Origin: Paraspadella gotoi
Lineage: Eukaryota; Chaetognatha
DNA length: 64,000 nt
Assembly (NCBI GenBank): GCA_051294375.1
Contig: CM119263.1
Span: 25,882,436 to 25,946,435, forward strand
Direction of reading: 5' to 3'
Positions 49,458 through 59,543 of this stretch are shown here, one piece after another. Each line of letters opens with the position of its first letter. Within the stretch, counting starts at the first letter, position 1. Position numbers and translations under genes: made by a program. The notes under the pieces are model-generated. The model had not been told where the DNA came from. It searched no databases and saw only the letters and a list, made by a program, of their open reading frames with translations.

Positions 49458-49984
49458 CTGAAATAAGTGAAAGAAAATTGATCCATGATTTTTTTATCGA
49501 GCCATGACCGGCGAAGCCGGTTCAGGCTCGATATTGATTCGGGTCAGCTTCTTTGTGACGTAGCCATCGTCGTCGTCGTCGTCGTCGTCGTCACGCTGTT
49601 TTTATATAAAAACTACTACGCTTTTATAGGTTTGGCTGTGACTTACCGTTTTTTTTAAATAAAAATTATTATGAATTATGATAAAGTTTTACAAAAGTGT
49701 GCAATCATAGTAAGTTAAAAATTTAGATATGGCTTCTCATCTTGAAATAGCTTTGATATTTTCTTATTACATTTGGATTTAAGTATTTTTTGTTTGAATT
49801 TCAAACTTCTTTATGATTTACTGCAATATGCAAATGAGATTATAGTACTCATTATAATATCCAAATTAGTATATAGAAATGCTTTAATCTAATTTACATA
49901 TTGCAGTATATAATATTGAAGATGAAATTCAAAAAAAAAATTTTAAATCTATAATAAAAATGGGAACTCAAAGGAACTTTTTAA

Positions 49985-50255
49985 TGAGAAGCTTAGAGAC
50001 AGTTTGAGTTTAGTTTTGACAACGATTTTATTTAATTCAGAAACAGACATGTTTCGGCTTCATCAGCCTTCATCAGCCTTCATCAGCCTTCATCAGCCTT
50101 CATCAGCGTTAGTGAACTTTGAAAATATTTTTGTGTAAAGGAAGAGAGAAAGAGAGATAAACAGAGAGAGAGAGAGGGCAAAGTTGTCAAAACTAAACTC
50201 AAACTGTCTCTAATCGTCCCAAACAACGAAAAGAAAGGATTTATATCACAATGAG
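49985..50255. repeat. Small foldback with CTTCATCAGC tandem repeats
   Basis: Inverted arms CAGTTTGAGTTTAGTTTTGA plus CAAC (about 50003-50026) and their inverse (about 50180-50203) enclose TTTCGGCTTCATCAGC followed by five copies of CTTCATCAGC. The repeat unit is the inverse of GCTGATGAAG, the 5' half of the hammerhead-like core. Confidence 0.8.
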
Positions 50256-50499
50256 AAGCTATATATTAATTTTAATACAAATAAAAATAAAATCGTTAAC
50301 AACCTATGATTGGAAAAATTGTAAAAATTTCCAATTGTAAACCATTGTAACATTTTTTGCCTTTCTTTTATTTATTTTTTAATTATATATATATTTTTTT
50401 CAGGCGCTGCCTTTTCTGAATCGTTAAAAAATGAGTTCAGGGTCTCTCTCAGTCTCTCTGTCTCTCTCTGTACCATCTCTTGCGTGATCGTTCTTTTTT

Positions 50500-50642
50500 G
50501 AAAAATTCTGATTATTTTTTCTTTCTAAAAAATAATATATTGATCAGGCGCTGCCTTTTCTGAATCGTTTTAAAAACCGAGTTCTGCGCTCTCTCTCTCT
50601 CTCTCCCTCCGTCTCCCTCTCTCTCTCTCTCTCTCTTATCTC

Positions 50643-50677
<35 letters not shown>

Positions 50678-50782
50678 ACAAGGCGAACGAGTAAACGAGT
50701 TCGGCCTCTCTCTTCTATCTATCTTTCTCTCTATCTGTCTCTTCTCTCTCTCTCTCTCTTTCTCTCTCTATCTCTCTCTTTC

Positions 50783-50813
<31 letters not shown>

Positions 50814-50932
50814 CTATCTCTTTTTTTTTACAAAAAAAAAAATTTATAGTACTTTTTTTCACCACCGTCACTAGGCGACGAGTAACGAGTAAACGAGTTC
50901 CGGCTCTGCAGCGTCTGTTCAGCTTCTTTCTT

Positions 50933-50966
<34 letters not shown>

Positions 50967-51060
50967 GTCTTTCTGTCTCTCTCTCTCTGTACGATCGTTC
51001 GTTTTTTGAAAAAATTCTTAATTATTTTTTCCTCCTAAAAACTTTTATATCGCCATTTGT
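50500..51060. other. CT-rich imperfect repeats
   Basis: Two or three related units of CT-rich sequence separated by CAGGCGCTGCCTTTTCTGAA or ACGAGTAAACGAGTTC segments. No gene seen. Confidence 0.5.
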
Positions 51061-51706
51061 TTTTTTCTAATACAATACCCAAATTTACATCCGAGATTTT
51101 CGTGGATTTTATTTTAGAAAAAGGAAGAATAACTTATAAAATAAGCAATGTCACATGTATATCAACTTGTGTGACAGGTGATTAATAAATAAAATATAAT
51201 ATAAAAATGTAACAATCAAAATTTCATTCAAGATTAAAATTTTTTAAAATAAGGAAATAAAATTTATTTGAATAAGTAAAACAATATGGAAGTCAAAAAT
51301 ATCATAGTCGTTAACTGATATTGTCAACTATATATTTTTGTTAATAGAGATTATAATTTTTTGACCGTTCTTATAGAAAATAGTTTAGCTTTATAGCGAC
51401 GAGTTTTTTTCATAGAATCAATATCAATCTCATTCATTTTCAATAATATGCAAAAAAAATAAGGTTTTCAAACCTCATTTTGAACTAGATGAACAAAAGA
51501 CTTCAGTCTTATTTCAATTGAAAAAAAAAATAGAAAGTTAATTGATGCTTAATCACACTCTAATAAAACAATTTTATTTTATCACGCCATCTTTTTCTTA
51601 ATACAAAATCCCAAATTTATTACCGAGATTTTCGTGGATTTTTATTTTTTCCTTCTAAAAACTTTATATATATTTTATTATTCTCTCTATATTTCTCTCT
51701 CCACAA

Positions 51707-51715
<9 letters not shown>

Positions 51716-51771
<56 letters not shown>
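51716..51771. repeat. (CT)n microsatellite
   Basis: CT tract of about 56 bp directly before the 22-bp tandem array at 51780. Confidence 0.95.
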
Positions 51772-51775
<4 letters not shown>

Positions 51776-51779
51776 TTAA

Positions 51780-52030
51780 CTCATCGCGTCAATGAATGAC
51801 TATCATCGCATCAATGAATGACTATCATCGCATCAATGAATGATTATCATCTATCAATGAAGTACTATCATCACAACAATGAATGATTATCATCGCATCA
51901 ATGAATGATTATCATCGCATCCATCATTTGGTTATCATCGCATCAATCCTTCGTTTATCATGGCATCAATTATTGGTTATCATCGCATCAAGTATTGGTT
52001 ATCATCGCATCAATATTTGATTATCATCAA
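51780..52030. repeat. About 22-bp tandem repeat, 11 copies
   Basis: Unit CATCAATGAATGATTATCATCG with drift in the middle (GAATGA, TATTGGT, CATTTGGT). Confidence 0.9.
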
Positions 52031-52667
52031 AAGAAGGCTCGATCACTATTGCTTTTAAGATTTTTTCTTTAAATAATACAAAAGTCTCATCGGAAAAACA
52101 ATATTAAACAAAAATATGGAGAACAGCAAGGATTTTTTGATTTCGGGTCGCAACGTCCAGGTCGTCCATAAAGAGGAAAATATGGGCCACATCTAGCGTC
52201 TTTACGAAATTTTTCAACTGCACGCCCCAAAAAAGTTAAGAGTGAGGACAAAAATAGAAATAACTATGACAATAATAGTTATAAAAAAGAATAGATTTGT
52301 TATTTTCCTTTCGTTGTTAAATTTTTCATTCAATTTTAGTCCTAAACTATTTTATCTGTTATACATTACTACAATGTAAAGTTTAACTTATTAATATCTC
52401 TGTTGCTGTTTCTCCTTTGACCTTTTATTTCTTTTCATAGAAGTCTGAATCCCTCAATCTGACCTAAAACTTCATCTGTCCTCACCCTCTGGTTGTTATA
52501 TTTCCCTCAACCCTTTGTTGGAAACTTTTATTTCATTTACTCTCTCTCTCGCTCTCTCTCTAAATTTATTATTATAATTTATTAAAATTTATTTATTATT
52601 TACCAACTGTCTCTCTCTCTCCCACTCTCTCCTTCTCTCTCTCTCTGACCATTTTTACTTCTTTTCA

Positions 52668-52820
52668 ATGGTATCCATGGTTCTCCATTCTGCGGGGGCT
52701 AAAATTCCTGATGTTCAAGATCGATTTGATGAAGCGAAAATTTCTCAAATCATCGCCATTGTTGTTCTTTCAGTTGTTGTATTGCTTTCATCTATCTTAC
52801 GATTATCTTGGATGATGTAA
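52668..52820 (+). CDS. Possible 50-residue single-pass membrane micropeptide
   Basis: ATG at 52668 and stop at 52818-52820. The first half is polar (MVSMVLHSAGAKIPDVQDRF, then DEAKIS); the second half is one strong hydrophobic helix (QIIAIVVLSVVVLLSSIL) ending RLSWMM. It might be the tail exon of a tail-anchored protein or a small open frame. There is no splice evidence and no known family. Confidence 0.25.
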   Translation: MVSMVLHSAGAKIPDVQDRFDEAKISQIIAIVVLSVVVLLSSILRLSWMM

Positions 52821-53358
52821 GGGTGGAAACTATGACTGTTGGGTTTAATGATATCTTATTTAAATCAGACAATAAGGAAAGCAGAAAAACAGAATTTACA
52901 TGCATGTATTTGTTATTAGAGCTTTGTTGTCAAATTAAAATTACAAAGAGAATAAACTGGAGATTCAACCGAAAATTATGATCGAAATATGAATTGAACA
53001 ATAAACAATCCACGGAATTTTAATCCAACAAAGATTAATCAACGAATCTCACTTATAAACTCATCGAACTTAAAACAAACAATTTTAATTTTCTGTAACA
53101 ATTTCTCAGACTTTTTTGCCGTTTAACATAGAAATCGTTAATTCATGCAGAGTAAGGCGTAGTGAAGGTTGCAGATCAAAATTCGAATAGTTGTTCATGA
53201 ACAGTCTTGTACTAAAGAATAAATAAATACTATATAAATTTTTTAAAATTTTTCTTAATTTTTGCATACGCCCATATTTATACATAGTACTTACCATAGA
53301 AAAAGGCAAAATTTTAAAATAGTTTTTTTTAGTTTTGATAGCAGATTCGAATTCCTAA

Positions 53359-53401
<43 letters not shown>

Positions 53402-53441
53402 ATATTGAATCAACCTTGTTGAATTTGAAATAAACGCATAT

Positions 53442-55600
53442 GACACAATGAAAAATAACGTGGCGAAACGGTCTCGTGCTGATTTTGTCCCTTTAAAATT
53501 GTTTCTGAGCCAAATTAATTGATCATTACTTTTGGTAATATGTGCGATATACACTACTGGACATTACTGTATCTGACCATAACCCTTGACCATCAACAAA
53601 AAGCTAACTAGATCAAAAATAGTAAAAAAAATGAAGCAATATAGCTCGAAATGCTTACAAAATTTTAGACCATTGCTTTTATAAATGCAAAAAAAATATT
53701 AATATTATTAAAACAAAACTTTAATGATAACCTAATAGTTAACCGAGACCAAGATGAATATTTTTTACCCATCATTTCCTCAATTTATATGAATTTATTG
53801 TTTGTAATTAATCAATTAATCTAAATAATAATATGACAAATTCATTTTCAATTTTTTTTATGAATGGGAAGTTTTCTCTGCTTACTCCCCTTGTGTCTAA
53901 TTATTTAATATTTTAAAGGTATTTTCAAAAACCTTATATAATTACTATATTTTTCACTTTTTTTCAATTCTTTCAAACAAAAACAACATCATAAAAAAAT
54001 TTTAAATTAATAAAAAAAAATTGATTTAATGGATTATGAGTCATGAAAAAAATCAGCCTCTAGCCTTTTGATTTTTCTAGAGGCTGATTTTTTTATTTTT
54101 TTGATATTTTGATTTTCTATGCAAAACCATTATTCTCAATGAGCATAGGTCGGACGAAATTTTTTTTTCAACAATTTGAAAAAATTTTAACTTTTCTAAT
54201 TAGGCTTTTTTGGGGGAAATAAATAAATAAATTATTATACGATGGGTATATCTGAAAGTGATATGTCTCTAAATGACAAAAAAATTTTCTTTAAGTTTTA
54301 TTTTGAAATTTAAGTATTGTACCAATAGAAATAAGTGAGATACTCCTGCTTGCCGAAATTTTTATTTAACAAAGATTTGTACTGCGTAATTTAAAAAAAG
54401 TTCTTTTTTAAATAACTTTTGAAAGAAAAAGGGTAGCAAGGTGGATGTGGTATCAAATTAAAGCCCTAATCATGGACACCTTTCTAAAAGAGTTTTATTA
54501 AATTAAATCTATAAATCTTTATACAGCTTTTGTTTAAATCAGAGTTAAATGTATAACAGTTTTTTGCTTTAAAAATTTCAATGAAGGCATATGAAATTTT
54601 TTTTTCTTTTGTAATTTGAAAAAGGAAAGACTGAATTACATTTTGTTTATTATTAAATTTTCTTTATTCCATAAAATTGCTTATATTTTTCAGTTAAAGT
54701 AAAAAACAAGCAAAAATTTATGTTGTAGCTTGATAAAATATATTTTAAATATTAAAAATGATAAATAAAAAAATGTTTTCAGCTTGATATAAACAGTCTG
54801 GACATCTACCTTCTTGTCTGTGAAAAAAAAATCGTCATTTTTCATTATCTTTAACTGCAAACTAAAAGCTTGACACACTGCTTGTTTATCATAATAAAGT
54901 TGTAAAAAAATATATAGCTGGTAACATATTTGACAAATAAAAACATCATTGTGTTAAATTGTATTGATAATTTTTTTTAAATATAGCAAGGAATTTAATT
55001 CTATTATTTATCATCCATTTTAATTAAGAAAAAATATTTCTCATAATAGCCCATTGGAAAGGGTTAATGATGAAATTTTTTAGATTTCTTTACTGCCCTC
55101 ATTTCACAAGATATAAAAGGTCATGGTTATCATGTCAATAAGTCCAGATTATCTGTACCCTTTCTGCAACCTGCATTCCAAATTTTCTTTTTTTCCCTTT
55201 CAAATGTATTAAATAAAAAAAATTATTTGAGAGAATAATCGGCGTGGAGGATGCTATTGGTAAGCCTTAGTTACCCCACTTCCCGATCGAATTTTTAAAT
55301 GAGGTTTTTTTTTCATCTATTTGAGACATAACACTAACTATTAGTACTATTATTTTTTTTTATTTTTTTCTATTACAATTCTATGAATAAATATGAATAA
55401 GTAACTTTTTAAAAAAAATTATTATCTTTCACCCTATATTCAGTCATATCTAAAAAACAAAAAAAGATTTTGCAATGATATTTTGGATATCAACATATGA
55501 AACTATAACGTTTCAAAAAATAAAAAGAAATACAATAATATTGAACAGTGAATTTTTTTTATGCACGGAACAGTAACGTTACACCATTTTTCATTGTGTC
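53442..55600 (+). mobile_element. Non-autonomous DNA transposon, copy 2 (2.16 kb)
   Basis: Same ends as copy 1 (GACACAATGAAAAATAACG; ACACCATTTTTCATTGTGTC), flanked by ATAT on both sides. It lacks the nested hAT insert. It has its own unshared segment at about 54640-54910 which is AT-rich. The internal hairpin AATCAGCCTCTAG/CTAGAGGCTGATT is conserved at about 54047-54091. Confidence 0.9.
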
Positions 55601-57430
55601 ATATATAAATATAAGTCTTAATCAAAAGATCTTCCATTAAGTTAGCTAAAATTTAAAAAACTACATTTTTTATACTAAAATTAAATTATAGGTTAACTAT
55701 AACAGTTTTTTTAGGATTTAGTCCCACTTAATGAAATAATTTTCTAAAAAGAGCACTCTTCCTTACCTCTCCTCTTCCTCATTCCAATTTGATTCTCTTT
55801 TCGTGAGGAATTCGAATTTACTTTCAAAAATTAGAAAAAAACATTTTAAAATTTGATCATGTTCATGATCTACTATTCGAATTTTTATGCTACTTGATTT
55901 TAATATTTTTTCTACGCTTTATTGCAGAGATACCGTGAGATTGTCGCCTGAAAACGAAAAAGAAAAGGGGAAAAAAATGGAATAAAAGGGGGAAAAAGGA
56001 AAAAAGGGAAAAGGAGAAGAAATAAAGGAAGGAAATGAGTCAATGGGGAACAAAAAAGGTTTAGCGTCTCCGACGGAGCGAAAAAAAACGTCGGTGGGAG
56101 GAAATATCAACGTCTCTTCTTCAACCTTCTTTTCCTTTCTTCAATTCTTTCCTTTCCTTTCTTCTTTTCTTCTTCTTCTTATTTTATTTTTTAATTTTAA
56201 TTTTACCTTTCTCTTTTTCTAATTTATAATATATATATTATTCCCATACCAAATAACAAATAACACATGACAGGTGATTATTCTATGCAAATGTTACAGA
56301 AATCTTCCACTTCTCCCTTTTTTTCCTTCACACTTCTTCTTTAGTTCTTTTCTTTTCTTGTTTTTTTTTCCCGCGCTTTATTCCTCTTTACTTTTTTCCT
56401 CTTCCTTTCCCTCTCACTTTAACTTTCTTTAACTTTTCCCTTTACCGATAATTCTTTTTATATTATATCTCAGCACTCTTCCTTTCCTTTTACCTTTCTT
56501 TTCCCCCTCCTCTTCCTCATTCCAATTTGATTCTCTTTCATTTTTTTCTTCCCTCTCTTGAATTCCAGATTTTTTTTTTATCTACATTCAGTTCATCACT
56601 TTTTCTTTTTATTATCTTTTTCATGTTCGTCTATTATTTGGTTTGTGATTTTCTTGATTTTCTTCGTGACGATTCCAACTTTTTTATTTCTTTTTTCATT
56701 TATTCGGTTGACATTGTTGTGATTCTTTCTTTTTCGTTGTGTTAGTGTTTAAGAAATAACAGATTTTTAATAAGTAACAACGAATTTTTATTTCATAGGG
56801 ACATGTTTCGACTCTGTGGTTGAGAGTCTTCATCAGCATTTGATTCAATCAAATTCGGTTGAATAAGTTTTTGTCTTTTGTTAAAATTCAATCATACTTT
56901 TTATGCACATGCATTTTTGAAGCCACAAGTTCTTCTTTCTCTGTCATTCTTTCTTTTGAAAACATTTTTTAGTCGGATTTGCTTATCAGCAGATTCCGAC
57001 TTTATAATTCACTTTGTGTTTTAGTGTCTGTCTTTTTACTTTCAATCCCCTTTCTTTCACCTTTTTTCTTTCAATATTCTTCTTCCTCTAGTAATTTCCT
57101 TCCCTTCTTCTCCATTAAAACCAATTTTTTGGGTTTTTTTTTCTTTTCTTTTTCTTTCTTTTTTCTCTTTCTCATTTGAGCCTCTTTGGCACGGCTCCCA
57201 TCACCTCCCATCACCTCCCATCAATTCCCATCACCTCCCCTATCTCCTCAACTCAATAATCACCTCACCTCACAAAATACCCCACCTCACCCAACCTCAC
57301 ATCACCTCAACTTCTCTAACCAAACCACACCAATCACCTGACCTCACTTTTTCACGCCTCACCTCACTCCCCCTCACAATGACCTGACCTCACTTTCACC
57401 TCACCCCACTCCGTCTCCCAAATCACCTCA
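55601..57430. other. T-rich and AT-rich DNA, no gene; repeat fragments
   Basis: CTTTT-rich stretches (56100-56500), a hammerhead-like core on the minus strand at 56805-56848 (CTGATGAAGACTCTCAACCA, CAGAGTCGAAACATGTCC), and a truncated dispersed family 2 head at 56966-57020. CACCTCA-type simple repeats run from 57190 to 57430. Confidence 0.5.
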
Positions 57431-57439
57431 CCTCAGCCA

Positions 57440-58277
57440 TCACCCTCCAACACCCCCATCTTCGCGACAGGGTCGGACTTGGGTGTCCGTCCCTCGACAC
57501 TCCACGTCCTCAAAGACATTCCCGACGAGGCGACGACAACGACGACGACGACGCTGAAATCCGATTCGACGATGACGCAGGGGGCGGCACCTGGATAAGG
57601 ACAGGTGCCAGTTAGAAGGTTGGAATCGAATGTCCCAAGAAGGAAAATCCGTCAACCGGATCTCGTAGTATAAATGAACGAATCAAATACGCAATAGGAA
57701 AATAGGGAGCGACCAGAGCAGCTAAAATATTACTTCTTTGTCGAATTTAATTAAAAAATATATATTTGTCATTAACAAGATTTAAATCAATATGTTACAA
57801 TTACAACACTTAATAGTATAATAGTTTTGGAAGTATTTTAGATAACCTAAAATAACGGGCGTAAAATTCATTGTCTCGGCCTCAACTATTAAACATCCAA
57901 TTGACTCCTTCCCAATAACTTTCTTTTATCCGAACTCCCTCACCTGGACCACTCGCTCCAACTCCCCCACTTCTCCTCTTCCTCTTCCTTCACCTCCACC
58001 ACCCTGATCCCCTCGTCCTTCTTCCTCTTCCTCCTCCCCTTTCCGACCTTTTTAATCTTCTTCTCTATTCCTTGAAGGACGAAAGCCACACCCGCTTGAG
58101 GTTCGTCCTAAAATAGATAGTTATTTAAATATTGTTCGACCAAATTTAGTAGTATATTATTTTCTATTTTTTGAATATTGATGTAATAAATTTATCCTGC
58201 CTTTGATCTACTCCTGGCGTCGGGTTTAAAGGAGAGTGGGAACGGGTCGTCGACGTCGTCGTCGTCGTCGTTATCAT
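57440..58277 (-). CDS. 3' part of a thrombospondin type 1 repeat protein
   Basis: Minus-strand exons 58212-58277, 57944-58107 and 57440-57590 join in phases 0 and 2. The first is Thr-rich (ITTTTTTSTTRSHSPL), like a mucin-type linker. The second has a Lys/Arg/Glu-rich stretch and ends EEKWGSWSEWS. The third starts with the codon completing Arg, then C, IGFQRRRRRCRRL, ECRGTDTQVRPCRED and the stop at 57440. W-x-x-W-x-x-W, the basic CxxR-type strand and the spaced cysteines are the marks of a TSP1 domain, normally secreted or on the cell surface, with the tryptophans C-mannosylated and binding glycosaminoglycans. The usual CSVTCG is shortened to one Cys (CRPLRHRRIG). The domain sits at the very C-terminus. 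Upstream exons are not identified, so the protein class stays open. Confidence 0.6.
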
Positions 58278-58468
58278 CTACAAAAGAAATGCAAATCTTA
58301 TCAATTTACTCTTTGTTAACCAACCCCTCATGTCATGGCTTTTATTTAACATTTTAAATTTAATAACGACAGCTCCATAGCAGCTTAGAACTTTAAAAGC
58401 AATTCACAAGGTATACGTAACTACTTTTTTTCACAATTTTTCAGCGTTCACGCACCTTTAAAGATTTT

Positions 58469-58849
58469 CTATGGAACTAACAAGATGACATCATGTCTTT
58501 TAAAATAGCATTTTGACCCATAAAATTTCATTAAAACTACGATAACAGTTTGCATCAAGTAATCAACTCTCAAAATCAATTTACATGCATTGGAGCAGCC
58601 TCCAGTTTGATTAGGAAGCAAAATTCGTTTTATCAAATTCTTACAACGAAGTTCGAAAGTCAATCGTGACGTGTGTGCTGTCGCGAGCAATTTGAAGAGC
58701 AACAAAGAGTAGTTACTAATGAAAAACATGATAAGAATTGTGCAAATGCAAAAGATGAAGAACAAAAACAGATTATGAAAATTGTTGATGCGCAAGCATA
58801 ATGAAAGCCTAATGGAAAAAAATATATATATGTGTAAACATTTTCTCAT
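58469..58849 (-). CDS. Unassigned membrane-protein-like reading frame
   Basis: A minus-strand frame of 126 residues with a hydrophobic helix (FLFFIFCICTILIMFFIS) followed by ATAHTSRLTFELRCKNLI and CSNACKLILRVDYLMQTVIV. It ends with the stop after HDVILLVP. An acceptor-like TTCCATTAG at about 58814-58822 could start it as a final exon. A possible earlier exon lies at about 58976-59075 (NGLYEIHPFDIIEAIFAEMS) but the phases do not match. The layout recalls the C-terminal part of a multipass receptor; I cannot name a family. Confidence 0.3.
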   Translation of the reverse strand: MRKCLHIYIFFSIRLSLCLRINNFHNLFLFFIFCICTILIMFFISNYSLLLFKLLATAHTSRLTFELRCKNLIKRILLPNQTGGCSNACKLILRVDYLMQTVIVVLMKFYGSKCYFKRHDVILLVP

Positions 58850-59543
58850 ATCAAATCATTTTTTCTTTTTCCTCGTTTTTCTTATTAAATGCTTTTCTTT
58901 TTTCTTTCTTTCTTTCTTTCTTTCTATTGCATTGTATTTTATTGTATTGCTTTCTATTGTATTGTAATCTACACGGTCTGTTTTTATTAACGTTTTTGTG
59001 ATGTTTTCCATCGACATCTCAGCAAAAATTGCCTCGATGATATCGAAAGGATGAATCTCGTACAATCCATTTTGCTAGATTAAACGAAAAATATTGCCTT
59101 TTTTTTATCATCGTTCCTCTTTTTTTTCCCTCTGTATATCGTCAATCTATTGATATTACTGATCGTCACTCCTCGCTTTGCCTCCGAATTACAACTTCGA
59201 AGCGAATAACAATAAAACAAAAAAATTCAATCTCGGTAAATAAAATTTTCAGCAAAATTTTACAAAAAACGGTGAAAATTTATTTTGTGAATACCTCTTT
59301 ATCATTCTTTATTAGCTTTGTTCCTTTTGGAATCGTTTTAGGAGAAGCTTCTCACAGAATACCTGACTGTGCCTTGATACTATGCCGGTCCAACAAAAAA
59401 AATGGTCAGGTGAAATTACGACAATTGCAATTTTATGTCACTGGGTTTTTTCAGAATGAAAAACTAAGTAGTACAAGAAAAATTAATATAGAAAAAAATA
59501 AATGAATATTCCTAAATTGATTTGCATTTCTCTTTTGCGACAG

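Noticed and set aside
58976-59075. Exon-like NGLYEIHPFDIIEAIFAEMS with acceptor and donor on the minus strand
   Set aside because: Phase 0 at the donor does not match the phase-2 entry of the membrane frame at 58.8 kb, and no other partner was found; kept only as a remark.
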